Source of the DNA: an uncultured Erythrobacter sp.
Lineage (GTDB): Bacteria; Pseudomonadota; Alphaproteobacteria; Sphingomonadales; Sphingomonadaceae
NCBI GenBank assembly: GCA_947502815.1
Contig: CANNBH010000001.1
Coordinates: forward strand, 1 to 64,000
DNA length: 64,000 nucleotides
Direction of reading: 5' to 3'
The translations under genes were made by a program, and so were the position numbers. The notes beneath the pieces were generated by a model, which was not told the DNA's origin, did not search any database, and worked only from the letters and a program-made list of their open reading frames with translations. The first letter of the stretch is position 1; each line of letters opens with the position of its first letter. Below are positions 43,557 to 52,924 of the stretch, one piece after another.

Positions 43557-44540
43557 CTAAATCAGCCCAGCGAGCGGGCTGCTGGGATCAGCGTATTTCC
43601 GCCGCCCCATGCGCCCGGCAAGATAGGCTTCACGCCCGCCTTCCACCGCCAATTTCATCGCACGCGCCATGCGAATGGGTTCTTTCGCTTCGGCGATAGC
43701 GGTGTTCATCAAGATACCATCGCAGCCCAATTCCATGCCCACGGCCGCATCAGACGCGGTGCCCACACCGGCATCAACCAGAACAGGGACATTGGCGCCC
43801 TCGACTATCAGACGGATCGTCACTTGGTTTTGAATGCCCAAGCCCGATCCAATCGGCGCACCCAGCGGCATAATCGCCACCGCGCCTGCGTCTTCCAATT
43901 GCTTCGCCGCGATGGGATCATCGACGCAATACACCATCGGGTGAAACCCTTCTTTGGCGAGCACTTCGGTCGCCTCAAGGGTCTCTTTCATATTGGGGTA
44001 GAGCGTTCGCGCTTCGCCCAGGACTTCGAGCTTCACAAGGTCCCAGCCCCCAGCCTCTCGCGCCAGCCGCAAAGTGCGGATTGCATCGTCTGCATTGAAG
44101 CAGCCTGCAGTGTTTGGAAGATAGGTGACCTTCTTGGGGTCGATAAAGTCGGTGAGCATGGGCGCTTTGGGGTCGGTCACGTTCACGCGGCGCACGGCCA
44201 CGGTGACGATTTCCGCCCCGCTCGCTTCGACGGCGGCTGCGTTCTGCTCAAAGTCCTTATATTTGCCGGTCCCGACAATTAGGCGCGAAGTGAACGTGCG
44301 CCCCGCAACCGACCAAGTGTCTTGAACCTTAGCAGCCTGATCGCCGCCGCCCACAAAATGCACGATCTCCAGCGTATCGTTCGCGCTCAACGCGGCCGCC
44401 GAAAGGGTCGAGCGCGGCACGATCTCGCCATTGCGTTCAACGGCCACCTTTTCGGGAGAGAGTTCCAGTTCCTTAACCAGATCGGCGATGGTGGCTGCGG
44501 ATGTCCGGCGCATTTCGCCGTTCAATGTGATGGATTTCAT
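43557..44540 (-). CDS. thiSG: fused ThiS-ThiG thiazole synthase
   Basis: 327 residues: an N-terminal ThiS ubiquitin-like sulfur carrier (about 1-66, ending VHFVGGG) and a C-terminal ThiG TIM barrel (about 80-327) with [15 protein letters not shown] carrying the Lys that forms an imine with deoxyxylulose phosphate, and [12 protein letters not shown]. ThiS normally needs a free C-terminal GG for adenylation, so the fusion must be activated internally or trimmed. ATG 44540 gives MKSITLNG, the usual ThiS start. No TPP riboswitch precedes it. Confidence 0.93.
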   Translation of the reverse strand: MKSITLNGEMRRTSAATIADLVKELELSPEKVAVERNGEIVPRSTLSAAALSANDTLEIVHFVGGGDQAAKVQDTWSVAGRTFTSRLIVGTGKYKDFEQNAAAVEASGAEIVTVAVRRVNVTDPKAPMLTDFIDPKKVTYLPNTAGCFNADDAIRTLRLAREAGGWDLVKLEVLGEARTLYPNMKETLEATEVLAKEGFHPMVYCVDDPIAAKQLEDAGAVAIMPLGAPIGSGLGIQNQVTIRLIVEGANVPVLVDAGVGTASDAAVGMELGCDGILMNTAIAEAKEPIRMARAMKLAVEGGREAYLAGRMGRRKYADPSSPLAGLI

Positions 44541-44606
44541 ATGATGCATGCATAGTGAAATAGCCGCGCAGCGCGCCGGCGCAACCTTGCTTTTGATGAA
44601 GCCGGT

Positions 44607-44996
44607 TTATTGTGAGAGCGTGGCGCGCATATTGAATAAGTGACCAAGCGAAACCAGCGATACGCCGATAATGGTCAGGATAAACTCCTCATTGCCGTGA
44701 GGCACTGCGAGCGCCCCACCCATAAAGGTCAGACCCATCATCGCCACGACAAAGGGAACCGCGCGCCGGTGCTTTAGCGCCCCCCACCCAATCGCCACAG
44801 CGGCGATAAGAAGCGCAAGAGCGAGACCAAATCGGTGGATTGAGGGTGAAAGCAAGAAATGCCCGCCCAGCCCCAAACCCGAAACCAAAACCACAGTCGC
44901 AACGCAATGCAACGCGCACAGGCCAGCAACCCCGATACCCATTTGGTCGAGCAAAGCGCGCCGTTGAAGACGAATCGGGGTGTTTGGATCCTGCAT
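44607..44996 (-). CDS. MerC domain protein
   Basis: 129 residues with four membrane helices. GLCALHC near residue 20 carries the Cys pair typical of MerC mercury transporters; non-mer homologues likely move other soft metals, probably zinc. ATG 44996 is used because the frame from 45050 runs through the Zur-like box at 45011-45033. The box suggests zinc regulation. Confidence 0.82.
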   Translation of the reverse strand: MQDPNTPIRLQRRALLDQMGIGVAGLCALHCVATVVLVSGLGLGGHFLLSPSIHRFGLALALLIAAVAIGWGALKHRRAVPFVVAMMGLTFMGGALAVPHGNEEFILTIIGVSLVSLGHLFNMRATLSQ

Positions 44997-45010
44997 AGCG
45001 TTGAGGGTCA

Positions 45011-45033
45011 CATATGTAACATTATCACATTTC
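45011..45033. promoter_or_regulatory. Zur-like box upstream of the MerC-domain gene
   Basis: Read on the minus strand it starts GAAATGTGATAATGTTACAT, matching 18 of 23 positions of the E. coli Zur consensus (GAAATGTTATA and its inverse). It ends 15 bases before ATG 44996 and would also be near the divergent heme A synthase promoter. Confidence 0.5.
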
Positions 45034-45168
45034 GCAAGGTTATTCCCCATATCTCGTCCACTATCAGACGCCTATTTGCTCTCATCCTAAGAATTGCGCG
45101 CGCCGCATCACGCTTTGCAGCAATCAGACTTGCAAGGATCACCAACTCGTCTCATTGACGCGGGCGTG

Positions 45169-46257
45169 ATGACAGCAACCGACAGCTCTCAGTACCCCCC
45201 AACTGAAGGCGCGCCCAATGCCGGGCCGCGCCCCTTAGTGATTGCGCGCTGGCTGGAAGTTGTTGCCGCGATTGTGGTTGTCATTGTTTTAATCGGCGGA
45301 ATCACGCGGCTCACAGAAAGCGGCCTGTCGATTACCGAGTGGGAGGTTGCGACCGGCATTTTGCCGCCACTAACCGAAGCAGCTTGGCAAGAAGAGTTCG
45401 CCAAATATCAGGCGACGCCGGAATACCGGCTTGAGGCCAGTTTGGCGGGCATGTCGCTCACAGATTTCAAGTTCATCTATTTCTGGGAATGGTTCCATCG
45501 GTTGCTCGCGCGGTTGGTGGGGCTGGTTTACGCTCTGCCGCTGATTTGGTTTTGGGCAAAAGGCGCGATCCCTGTTGGATTCAAAGGGCGGTTTCTCGCT
45601 CTCTTGGCGTTGGGCGGGCTTCAGGGCCTTTTCGGCTGGCTCATGGTGCAGTCTGGTCTGGTTGGCGACATGACCGACGTTAGCCATTTTCGCCTGTCGG
45701 TCCATTTGCTCACCGCGCTGCTTTTGTTGGCCGCTTTGGTTTGGACTGCGCGTGACATGCGGCACATTGCTCAAAACCCGGCATTCGGTGCAGCGCCTAT
45801 GACGCTACCTTCGGCTATTGTTGCAGCGGTTGTGTTTGTTCAAATGTTGCTGGGCGCTTGGGTGGCAGGTTTGAATGCTGGGCACGCTGCTTACGATTGG
45901 CCTTTGATGAACGGGCGTCTCGTGCCGGAGGTGGATTTTAAAGGCGGCGTGATTTGGACGCTGACGCATGATCCGTTCTTGCTGCATTTCCTTCATCGCT
46001 GGTGGGCATGGGTTGCGGTGGCGGCCTTAGTGTATCTGGCGCGGCGGGTGCGCGCATTTGACCGGCGCGCTTCGATCGCGCTCCACAGCGTGTTTGGTGT
46101 GATGATTCTGTTGGGGATCGCGACCGTGATGACACAGGTCAATTTGTGGGTCGCCGCAGCGCATCAGCTCACCGGCGCTCTGTTGGTGGCAGCATTGGCT
46201 TGGACTATGCACAGCGATGGTCTGCAAAAGCGTCGGACGCGCAAAATCTCTCCCTGA
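45169..46257 (+). CDS. ctaA: heme A synthase
   Basis: 362 residues, Cox15/CtaA family. It converts heme O to heme A for cytochrome oxidase. Eight predicted helices; the four heme-ligand His are in EWFHRLLARLVG, HFRLSVHLLTALL, LHFLHRWWAWVA and AAHQLTGALL. ATG 45169 is preferred; GTG 45166 is adjacent. It is divergent from the MerC-domain gene and separated from cutA by two bases. Confidence 0.94.
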   Translation: MTATDSSQYPPTEGAPNAGPRPLVIARWLEVVAAIVVVIVLIGGITRLTESGLSITEWEVATGILPPLTEAAWQEEFAKYQATPEYRLEASLAGMSLTDFKFIYFWEWFHRLLARLVGLVYALPLIWFWAKGAIPVGFKGRFLALLALGGLQGLFGWLMVQSGLVGDMTDVSHFRLSVHLLTALLLLAALVWTARDMRHIAQNPAFGAAPMTLPSAIVAAVVFVQMLLGAWVAGLNAGHAAYDWPLMNGRLVPEVDFKGGVIWTLTHDPFLLHFLHRWWAWVAVAALVYLARRVRAFDRRASIALHSVFGVMILLGIATVMTQVNLWVAAAHQLTGALLVAALAWTMHSDGLQKRRTRKISP

Positions 46258-46259
46258 AC

Positions 46260-46586
46260 ATGTCCGATGCTGCGACGATCATATGGTGCCCCTATCCTGA
46301 TCCTGACACTGCGCGGAGAGCGGCGGAGGTCTTGTTACGCGAAAAGCTGATCGCCTGCGCCAATATCATCCCAGGTGTGCAATCGATCTTTGAATTTGAG
46401 GGCACGGTTTCCAGCGCAGAAGAAGTGATTGTTGTGTTCAAAACCACCGCGCAACAGCAACAGAATGCGATAGCCCGTTTGGGTGAGCTCCATCCCTATG
46501 ATACACCCGCGATTGTCGGTTCGGATTGCACGGCAGCGCATCCTGCCACGTTAAATTGGCTGATTGAGACAACCGGCACATCATGA
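46260..46586 (+). CDS. cutA: divalent-cation tolerance protein CutA
   Basis: 108 residues. CutA1 signatures: CANIIPGVQSIFEFEG and AEEVIVVFKTT, then HPYDTPAIV. It forms a trimer with copper-binding and ferredoxin-like fold; physiological role is debated. It starts two bases after the heme A synthase stop, so they share a message, a possible copper/heme-oxidase link. Confidence 0.93.
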   Translation: MSDAATIIWCPYPDPDTARRAAEVLLREKLIACANIIPGVQSIFEFEGTVSSAEEVIVVFKTTAQQQQNAIARLGELHPYDTPAIVGSDCTAAHPATLNWLIETTGTS

Positions 46587-46631
46587 ACTGCCAAAAGGGG
46601 CTCCTAAAACCATGCAATCAAAGGTGGAGAG

Positions 46632-47372
46632 ATGACAGAGCCCTCGCGCCGCAGGGCGATGAGCATATTTGCCGGACTCGGATGCTCGATAACTTTGGGC
46701 GCGGTCCCTGCGGCAGTTTTTGCACAATCTTCAAAGGCGCTCCCTTCAGGTCCAATGCGCCTCACTCGCCTGCTCGAACGCACGTTACGCGGCGGCGCCA
46801 TGCTGAGCGTCAATCGCGGTTGGCAGGTCGAATTTTCACGGCGCGCCAACGGGAACACGACGGAGATTGTGATTGATGGCGTTCAGGTTGGCGTGAATGT
46901 GAGCGCGCCAACGGCGCTATCCTCTTTGGCCACGATAGAAGAAGGGCGATCGACTGACTCAATGTGGCCGATCAGATTGACCGATGCAGGCACAATTGTG
47001 TCGGCGGGTTCAGGGGCGACCAGCGAAGATATCGAAGCAGCGATTGCTCAGGCGCGGGCCATGATTGCCGCGCGGCCAATTCCAGCCAGCCAAATTGAAT
47101 CACAACAGCAATATTTGCGCGAAATGCAGCGTGCTGGATCCTCGCTACTCGAACGGCTGCCCAGCGATCTGTTTTTCCCATTTGAGCGGCCGCTGCATTC
47201 GCTTCGCAGCATGGAATTGCCAAGCGGGCTGATCGGAGAATTTGAGGTCACCTATGATGCGCGCTCCTCAGCGCTAGGCGGTTGGTTGCAGCATGCCGAG
47301 CGTGAAATTGTGACCCGCATTGGCCAAAGCGAACAACGCGCCAAAGAGCAATGGACACTCGCGGAGCTTTAA
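46632..47372 (+). CDS. hypothetical protein with possible Tat signal
   Basis: 246 residues. The N-terminus SRRRAMSIFAGLGC followed by a hydrophobic stretch and AVFAQ looks like a twin-arginine or Sec signal peptide. The mature part has alternating beta/alpha segments and many Ser/Arg; no family recognised. GGTGGAGAG precedes ATG 46632. It is the last gene before the ribosomal protein pair and probably has its own unit with cutA upstream (46-base gap). Confidence 0.65.
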   Translation: MTEPSRRRAMSIFAGLGCSITLGAVPAAVFAQSSKALPSGPMRLTRLLERTLRGGAMLSVNRGWQVEFSRRANGNTTEIVIDGVQVGVNVSAPTALSSLATIEEGRSTDSMWPIRLTDAGTIVSAGSGATSEDIEAAIAQARAMIAARPIPASQIESQQQYLREMQRAGSSLLERLPSDLFFPFERPLHSLRSMELPSGLIGEFEVTYDARSSALGGWLQHAEREIVTRIGQSEQRAKEQWTLAEL

Positions 47373-47580
47373 CTGGAACGGGCTCAAACTAGGCAGGTGG
47401 TATTATTTTACCTCCTCGCGAACGCCCGGTTTTGGTTGACTTAACGCGCATTGGCGCACAAATGCCCGCTTCCAAGCTGTTGGATAGAACTTGAAACCTG
47501 TGCGATTCGTCGCCGGCGACCAAGAACTGCCCACAGCGAATAATTTCAAATTCATCCCTTTGATTGAAGGACGTTCAGCC

Positions 47581-48060
47581 ATGAAGGCTATCAGCAAACA
47601 GACCCGGTCGATTAAACCGGCAGAGGTCGAGAAAAAATGGCATTTGATTGATGCCGATGGCCTCGTAGTTGGCCGCCTCGCCTCGATCATCGCCAATCAC
47701 CTGCGCGGCAAGCACAAGCCAAGCTACACCCCGCATGTTGATTGCGGCGATCACGTGATTGTCATCAACGCCGACAAGGTGAAATTCACCAGCAACAAGG
47801 CGACGAAGAAAGTCTATTACAAGCACACCGGCCACCCCGGCGGCATCAAAGAAACGACCCCTGCGAAAATTCTCGAAGGTCGTTTTCCAGAGCGCGTGCT
47901 TTCCAAAGCTGTTGAGCGGATGATCCCGCGTGGTCCTTTGGGCCGCGAGCAGATGCGTTCGCTCCACCTGTATAACGGCACAGAGCACCCACACGACGGA
48001 CAAGCTCCTGAGGTGCTCGACGTGGCTTCTATGAATCGTAAGAACAAGGTGTCTGCATAA
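47581..48060 (+). CDS. rplM: 50S ribosomal protein L13
   Basis: 159 residues. [34 protein letters not shown] and [11 protein letters not shown] are diagnostic. ATG 47581 gives the family N-terminus ([10 protein letters not shown]). It is coupled to rpsI by a one-base overlap (TAATG), the usual pairing. The 208-base leader before it (47373-47580) has a TTGACT at 47436-47441 but no convincing -10. Confidence 0.97.
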   Translation: MKAISKQTRSIKPAEVEKKWHLIDADGLVVGRLASIIANHLRGKHKPSYTPHVDCGDHVIVINADKVKFTSNKATKKVYYKHTGHPGGIKETTPAKILEGRFPERVLSKAVERMIPRGPLGREQMRSLHLYNGTEHPHDGQAPEVLDVASMNRKNKVSA

Positions 48061-48617
48061 TGGCTGGCGAAAACACCCCCGACACGAAGAGCGCCGAAAC
48101 GACCACTGTTTCCGATCTCTCCGATCTGAAAGAAATTGCTGGCGATGCCCCTGCGGGTGATGCAGCGGAAATCGCTGAAACCGTTGCGGCACAGCCAACT
48201 ATGCCTTTGCGCGATCAAGAGCTCGACGCTCAAGGCCGTGCCTATGCAACCGGTCGTCGTAAGGATGCCAAAGCACGCGTTTGGATTAAGCCAGGCACGG
48301 GCAAGGTTATCGTCAACGGCCGGGATCAAGAAGTGTATTTTGCACGTCCAACCCTGCGTTTGATCATCGACCAGCCTTTCACCATCACCGATCGCCAAGG
48401 TCAGTATGATGTGGTTGCTACGGTTCGCGGTGGCGGCCTTTCGGGTCAAGCTGGCGCGGTTAAGCATGGCATCAGCCAAGCTCTGACCAAGTATGAGCCG
48501 GAATTGCGGGCGACAGTTAAGTCAGCTGGTTTCCTCACGCGCGATAGCCGCGTTGTGGAACGTAAGAAATATGGCCGTGCGAAAGCCCGCCGTAGCTTCC
48601 AGTTCTCGAAGCGTTAA
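48060..48617 (+). CDS. rpsI: 30S ribosomal protein S9
   Basis: 185 residues; about 55 residues of acidic N-terminal extension precede the S9 core, which begins near [18 protein letters not shown] and ends FQFSKR. Extensions of this kind occur in alphaproteobacterial S9. It contacts P-site tRNA in the 30S. A bidirectional terminator follows. Confidence 0.97.
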   Translation: MAGENTPDTKSAETTTVSDLSDLKEIAGDAPAGDAAEIAETVAAQPTMPLRDQELDAQGRAYATGRRKDAKARVWIKPGTGKVIVNGRDQEVYFARPTLRLIIDQPFTITDRQGQYDVVATVRGGGLSGQAGAVKHGISQALTKYEPELRATVKSAGFLTRDSRVVERKKYGRAKARRSFQFSKR

Positions 48618-48640
48618 TTCGAGCGGCTTTCACCGCTTAC

Positions 48641-48680
48641 AAAAAAGGGCGGCCTTCCAATCGGAAGGTCGCCCTTTTTG
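48641..48680. terminator. bidirectional rho-independent terminator
   Basis: GGGCGGCCTTCC-AATC-GGAAGGTCGCCC with an A-run on the left and T-run on the right serves rpsI on the plus strand and the small membrane protein on the minus strand. Confidence 0.9.
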
Positions 48681-48695
48681 CATTTGTGCGTGGGA

Positions 48696-48893
48696 TTATC
48701 GCTGAAGGAGCAGCAAGCCCCAGAACAACCCGGTGGAAACCAAAAATAGCGACCACGACCAATACACTTTGAAATCTGCGACTTCGAAGGACTGAATCGC
48801 CAATTGCCCTCCGGTTGATCCTTGTGTGCCAATCACAACCGAAACACAGCAGGCAATAAGCGCCCCGAAACCCATCGCCTTGAGTAGGTCCAT
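48696..48893 (-). CDS. small two-helix membrane protein
   Basis: 65 residues with hydrophobic helices at about 5-24 and 43-62, CC pair in the first. AGAGGA precedes ATG 48893 by seven bases, which chooses this start over upstream GTG 48932. No family recognised; it is monocistronic and ends at the terminator shared with rpsI. Confidence 0.68.
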   Translation of the reverse strand: MDLLKAMGFGALIACCVSVVIGTQGSTGGQLAIQSFEVADFKVYWSWSLFLVSTGLFWGLLLLQR

Positions 48894-48986
48894 TTGCTTA
48901 TCCTCTTTATGTCTGTGGTTATTATCCACCACAGAGTCCTAACGCAGCCCAGCTAAGGAAAGTTAAATTTGAAGCGCCTTATCTTA

Positions 48987-49736
48987 CTAAGAAGGCGGCG
49001 TTAGTTCTCGCAGCTCACTGGTGATCGGATCGCCGCGTTCCGCGGTGATGACGCGGTATGATGGGGGGGCGCCGTGACGCAATCGCGTTGAAAGCGTGCC
49101 TGCGCCAATAAGCAAAGCGCGCGCTTCATCCACTTCGCGCATTTCATGAAACGCAATATGCACATGGCCGGACATTATCGCATCCGCCCCAGCCGCAGCG
49201 AGAGCTGCAAAAGCTTTGTTCCCGCCAATGGTCGGGTTCACCGCGGAACCCTTTGGCCCCAAAAGCGGATGGTGGCCCGTAACCACAATGTGCCGCGGAT
49301 CATCGCGCAACGCGGCCAACTGCTTCAGCGTTTCATCCAAAGCAGCATCCGTGACCACTCCATCAGACCACGGAAACCGGCTTTGCGCTCTAACCGTGGT
49401 CTTTAGCGAAACCAGCGCAACATCGTCGCTTTCGAACGCGCCCGCTACTGCACGGCGCAGCCGGCGAAACCGGCGATAGGGGTCCGTGAAACGTTCGACC
49501 GGGCTGTAATAGGGCATGTCGTGATTGCCCGGTTCAAGCAGGACAGGCACACCCAACCCCCCAAACCATTCGGCGGCGGCGGCATATTCGCTGTGTTTGG
49601 CGCGCTGTGTAATGTCGCCTGTGCAGATAACGGCATCGGGGGCTTCGGCTGCGACAGCGCGTTCGACGCTGGAAAGGGCAGCGCGATCCTCGACCCCAAA
49701 ATGGACATCACTGATATGAAAAATCCGTGTTGCCAT
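48987..49736 (-). CDS. metallophosphoesterase
   Basis: 249 residues. Calcineurin-like motifs: HISDVHFG near the N-terminus, GDITQ, GNHD, TGHHP and SGHVH. It probably hydrolyses a phosphodiester or cyclic nucleotide (CpdA-like); substrate unknown. ATG 49736 gives MATRIFHISD, the expected beginning. Its ATG lies five bases after the stop of the small membrane protein gene upstream. Confidence 0.9.
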   Translation of the reverse strand: MATRIFHISDVHFGVEDRAALSSVERAVAAEAPDAVICTGDITQRAKHSEYAAAAEWFGGLGVPVLLEPGNHDMPYYSPVERFTDPYRRFRRLRRAVAGAFESDDVALVSLKTTVRAQSRFPWSDGVVTDAALDETLKQLAALRDDPRHIVVTGHHPLLGPKGSAVNPTIGGNKAFAALAAAGADAIMSGHVHIAFHEMREVDEARALLIGAGTLSTRLRHGAPPSYRVITAERGDPITSELRELTPPS

Positions 49737-49741
49737 CGTCG

Positions 49742-50014
49742 TTAAATCCGCCCGCTCAATATCATCCATGCCGACACACCGTTTAGCGCGGTGTAGCCAG
49801 CATACACCCAAACCAGCGCACTCCAGCCATGGGCCACCAAAAGCATCGCGGTCAACAAGACTAGGAATTCAGCGACCAAGGTCAGCCGCCCACCCAACAT
49901 TTCGACAAAATTCGGCATTTGACCCAGCAGCGGATGGCCGCTGCCGAGCACAGCCCGGTGAAGCGCGAAATTTCCGATGCCAAGCAGGAACATGAAGGTG
50001 ATGGGCAGAATCAT
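49742..50014 (-). CDS. hypothetical membrane protein
   Basis: 90 residues with three membrane helices (about 1-20, 36-55, 62-85). The frame is open to ATG 50131, but the extra 39 residues have no membrane or domain character, so ATG 50014 is favoured. No family recognised. It leads directly into the phosphoesterase gene. Confidence 0.6.
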   Translation of the reverse strand: MILPITFMFLLGIGNFALHRAVLGSGHPLLGQMPNFVEMLGGRLTLVAEFLVLLTAMLLVAHGWSALVWVYAGYTALNGVSAWMILSGRI

Positions 50015-50256
50015 TCGTGACACTATGGCGTAATCGCACGTCGGATGAAATGCGCGCTTTGTCGGGAGTGGTGGCGCATCGATCATTTCACGCGCCGCCA
50101 ATCGACAATTGAAGCCGGTTTGGTCGACCATCGCATGACCACCATACGCAACTGCCCTATTTCTTAATCACAGCAAGGCGATCGGCACCCCCGTAAGTCC
50201 CCGCCGGTCCCCCCTTTTGATTTGGCGGCCCCTGCCTTGCTGACAGGAGAGAAACT

Positions 50257-50565
50257 ATGAAAAGCATTGCACTTGCAACAGCCACACTTGGCCTTGTCTT
50301 TACCGCCGCCCCTGCGCTGGCCGGTCCAGAGCAACTGCCGACGCAATCCATCAGCACCGCTGGACTCGATCTTAACACGGCCGAAGGTCAGCGGTTGCTG
50401 GATGAACGGATTGAACGCGCAGCGCGCGAAGTTTGCCGGGTCAATTATGTCCGGACCGGAACGCGCATCCCATCAACCGAAGCGCGCGCGTGCGTCGCCA
50501 AAGCGCGGGCCAGCGCGCAGCGCCAAATGGCCACGATCACACAAAATCAGCGACGCGGCGGTTAA
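50257..50565 (+). CDS. UrcA family protein, exported
   Basis: 102 residues with a signal peptide (cleavage near PALA-G) and the UrcA pattern GLDLNTAEGQRLLDERIERAAREVC. Two Cys. ACAGGAG is at a perfect distance before ATG 50257. It stands alone with its own terminator at 50612-50655. It is a paralogue of the gene at 21718 but with no LysR gene next to it. Confidence 0.88.
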   Translation: MKSIALATATLGLVFTAAPALAGPEQLPTQSISTAGLDLNTAEGQRLLDERIERAAREVCRVNYVRTGTRIPSTEARACVAKARASAQRQMATITQNQRRGG

Positions 50566-50611
50566 AATCGCACCCTAAACCGGCGCGCCCCCCGAATGGC
50601 GCGCTGGCATT

Positions 50612-50655
50612 GCGGCCCGAACCCTCGTTAGTCCCTGGGGTTCGGGCCGCTTTTT
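50612..50655 (+). terminator. rho-independent terminator
   Basis: GCGGCCCGAACCC pairs perfectly with GGGTTCGGGCCGC, 13-base stem and 13-base loop, then TTTTT. It terminates the UrcA transcript. Confidence 0.9.
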
Positions 50656-50713
50656 CTTGGAACTTTTCTTAGAACAGTGGGGCCAACTGGAGGCGACTTT
50701 CAAACAGCGGCGA

Positions 50714-51481
50714 TCAACGCCCTGCCATTGCCTTCACCTTGGACAGATATGTCCGTCCGATCCGCAAGGCTTCGCCATTCTGCAACTCCGCCGACCAAAC
50801 GCCCAGGCCATCATGGCGCAGCCCACGAATATTGTCGCGCCGCAAGATGGTGGAGCGGTGGATGCGGATAAATTTCTCAGGGTCGAGGCGCGCCTCCAGC
50901 CCGGCAATGGTCTGAAGCAGCAGATATGAGCGCGTGTCACCTTCTCCTTGCGCGGGATCGCCAACGTGCAGACGGACATAATCGCGCTCCGCATCGATTT
51001 GATGCACTTCGCTCACCGCAATGCGTAGCAATTCAGACCTGTGCGGCACCCACAATTCATCAAGCCACTTGCTCGGTGCCTCCTTACGCTCTCCACTCCG
51101 GGCGATGGCCCGCTCAATCGCGCGTTCCAACCGATCGGCTGACACGGGTTTGAGAACATAATCGATGGCGTCAAGATCGAATGCCTCCACAGCGAAATGA
51201 TCATGCGCCGTCACAAAGATTACTGCGGGTGGCTCTTCATTCTCGGCAAAACTGCGCGCCACGCCCAGTCCATCCAGCTCAGGCATGGTCATATCGAGCA
51301 GGACCAGATCTGGCTCCAGTTTTTCCGCCAATCGCAGGGCTGCCGCGCCGTCGCTGGCCGTGCCGACAACGTTGATCGCTGGAATCTCGGCGCAAATGAC
51401 TTGAATGCGCTCCACCGCCAAAGGTTCATCATCAACGATTAGCGTCCGCAGGGCGGCGGTTTCGGTTTCGGTATCAGCCAT
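50714..51481 (-). CDS. LytTR-family response regulator (second pair)
   Basis: 255 residues. Receiver domain with VDDEPLAVERI, phosphoacceptor Asp in LLDMTMPEL near residue 63 and KPVS, then a LytTR domain with DAERDYVRLH and IRIHRSTILRR. It is the downstream partner of the kinase at 51522, 40 bases away. Compared with the pair at 9915-11971 the regulator is similar in domain order but only partly similar in sequence, so the duplication is old. Confidence 0.93.
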   Translation of the reverse strand: MADTETETAALRTLIVDDEPLAVERIQVICAEIPAINVVGTASDGAAALRLAEKLEPDLVLLDMTMPELDGLGVARSFAENEEPPAVIFVTAHDHFAVEAFDLDAIDYVLKPVSADRLERAIERAIARSGERKEAPSKWLDELWVPHRSELLRIAVSEVHQIDAERDYVRLHVGDPAQGEGDTRSYLLLQTIAGLEARLDPEKFIRIHRSTILRRDNIRGLRHDGLGVWSAELQNGEALRIGRTYLSKVKAMAGR

Positions 51482-51521
51482 CAGACATCATCCGTTCTGC
51501 AAAACATAAAGGGATACAAAT

Positions 51522-52793
51522 TTACAGGGTTATTGGGCGTGAAAGAGGGAGGCGCATTTCGGTTTTGTAGCCACCGGGCACAGGCCCAGAGGAAAATGCA
51601 ACATCAGAGCCAAAGCGTGCCTGCAACCGGTCCCGCACATTGGCAAGCCCAATGCCAAAGCCATGGGCGGCGTCATCGGGAACACCGGGGCCATCGTCGC
51701 TGACGCTGACAACCAAGCGATCAAACTCTTCGCGCGCGCTGACCCTAATATGGACCGACCGCGCCACCGCAGACACGGCGTATTTGACTGAATTCTCTAC
51801 CAGAGGCTGCAATATCATTCCCGGCACCCGCGCTTTGTCGAGATCTTCTGGCAGATCAAATTCCGCCTTGAGCCTATCTGGAAAGCGAACCGCTTCGATA
51901 TCCAGATAGAGTTGCTGCAGGTCGAATTCGTCTTTCAAATACACATCACCGGTCGGCTCATCGGCAAGGCTGTGCCGATAAAACCGGCTGATCGTTTGGA
52001 TCATGCGTTCGGCCCGGTCCGCTTTGCCGGTCATCACCAGGGCGGAAAGCGAATTGAGCGTGTTAAACAGGAAATGCGGGTTCACCTGATAGCGCAGAGA
52101 CCGCAATTCGGCCGCTTTGGCTGCGGACCGGAATTGTTGCTCTCGCCGCTCTGCCGCGCGCGCCTGATATCCGGCAAGCAGCGCAAAATACGTCGAAGCC
52201 CAAGCAAGCAATAGGAAATACCGGCCCAAGGCAATTTCAAGCACCGATTTCCACGAATCGTCGCGCATTTCGGCGGGTGCGATGATCAAGGATTCGGAAA
52301 GCTGCGGCGCGCCCGTCCCATCTGGGCCAGGTTCCTTAACCGCGACCCCTTCGGGCAGATCGAACATCAAATTGCCTTCTTCATCAAAGCGGAAGCCGCG
52401 CTCTTCAACAAAGCGTTGTTCCAACTTCTCCGAAATGTCCTGAAAGGCGTAATGGTTGATCTGACCAATCGATATCGCGACTGGAATGGCAAACAGAGTT
52501 GCTGCACCGATTTTGATCCACAATGCTTGGCGATCGACCAGACGCAAAAGCGCCCAAAGGACGATGGTCAGCCCAATCCCAGCAACAGTGACCAACGCGC
52601 GCCGCATCGCCATCGGCGTTTGCATGTCAAGGTCGAGAATATAGCTGCGTGCCGTGATCAGCACGAAATAGGTCGACCACAGCACGACCATAGAGATCAG
52701 CACAGTCCGAAACGGTACGCTGATCGATGGCTCACTGCTCAGCGCCGATGTTGGCGCCTTCATGGCCGCGTTGATTGTTGAGTTCGTGTCCAT
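51522..52793 (-). CDS. LytS/YehU-type sensor histidine kinase (second pair)
   Basis: About 423 residues. Membrane helices near 25-45, 60-80 and 90-110, an extracytoplasmic acidic stretch, another helix near 185-205, then kinase motifs: NPHFLFNTLNS, ENSVKYAVS and GFGIGLANV. The start is uncertain: ATG 52793 is preferred because codon use upstream (many CGA and CCA) looks non-coding; ATG 52871 would add 26 residues. Coupled functionally to the LytTR gene downstream. Confidence 0.9.
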   Translation of the reverse strand: MDTNSTINAAMKAPTSALSSEPSISVPFRTVLISMVVLWSTYFVLITARSYILDLDMQTPMAMRRALVTVAGIGLTIVLWALLRLVDRQALWIKIGAATLFAIPVAISIGQINHYAFQDISEKLEQRFVEERGFRFDEEGNLMFDLPEGVAVKEPGPDGTGAPQLSESLIIAPAEMRDDSWKSVLEIALGRYFLLLAWASTYFALLAGYQARAAERREQQFRSAAKAAELRSLRYQVNPHFLFNTLNSLSALVMTGKADRAERMIQTISRFYRHSLADEPTGDVYLKDEFDLQQLYLDIEAVRFPDRLKAEFDLPEDLDKARVPGMILQPLVENSVKYAVSAVARSVHIRVSAREEFDRLVVSVSDDGPGVPDDAAHGFGIGLANVRDRLQARFGSDVAFSSGPVPGGYKTEMRLPLSRPITL

Positions 52794-52924
52794 AGCTACA
52801 GGTTTAGGTAGCGCTTCATACAGCAAAGCGCCAACCGGTCGTCGGCCAGAGTCCTCGTTTGGTCGAATCATCCAAAAGGGGAAAATCCGCTGCCTTCCCC
52901 CTTCAGACGCTGCGTCACGCTATA

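Noticed and set aside
44541-44606. TPP riboswitch before thiSG
   Set aside because: The spacer is only about 65 bases and I see no thi-box core.
47436-47464. sigma70 promoter before rplM
   Set aside because: TTGACT is good but no acceptable -10 lies 16-18 bases downstream.
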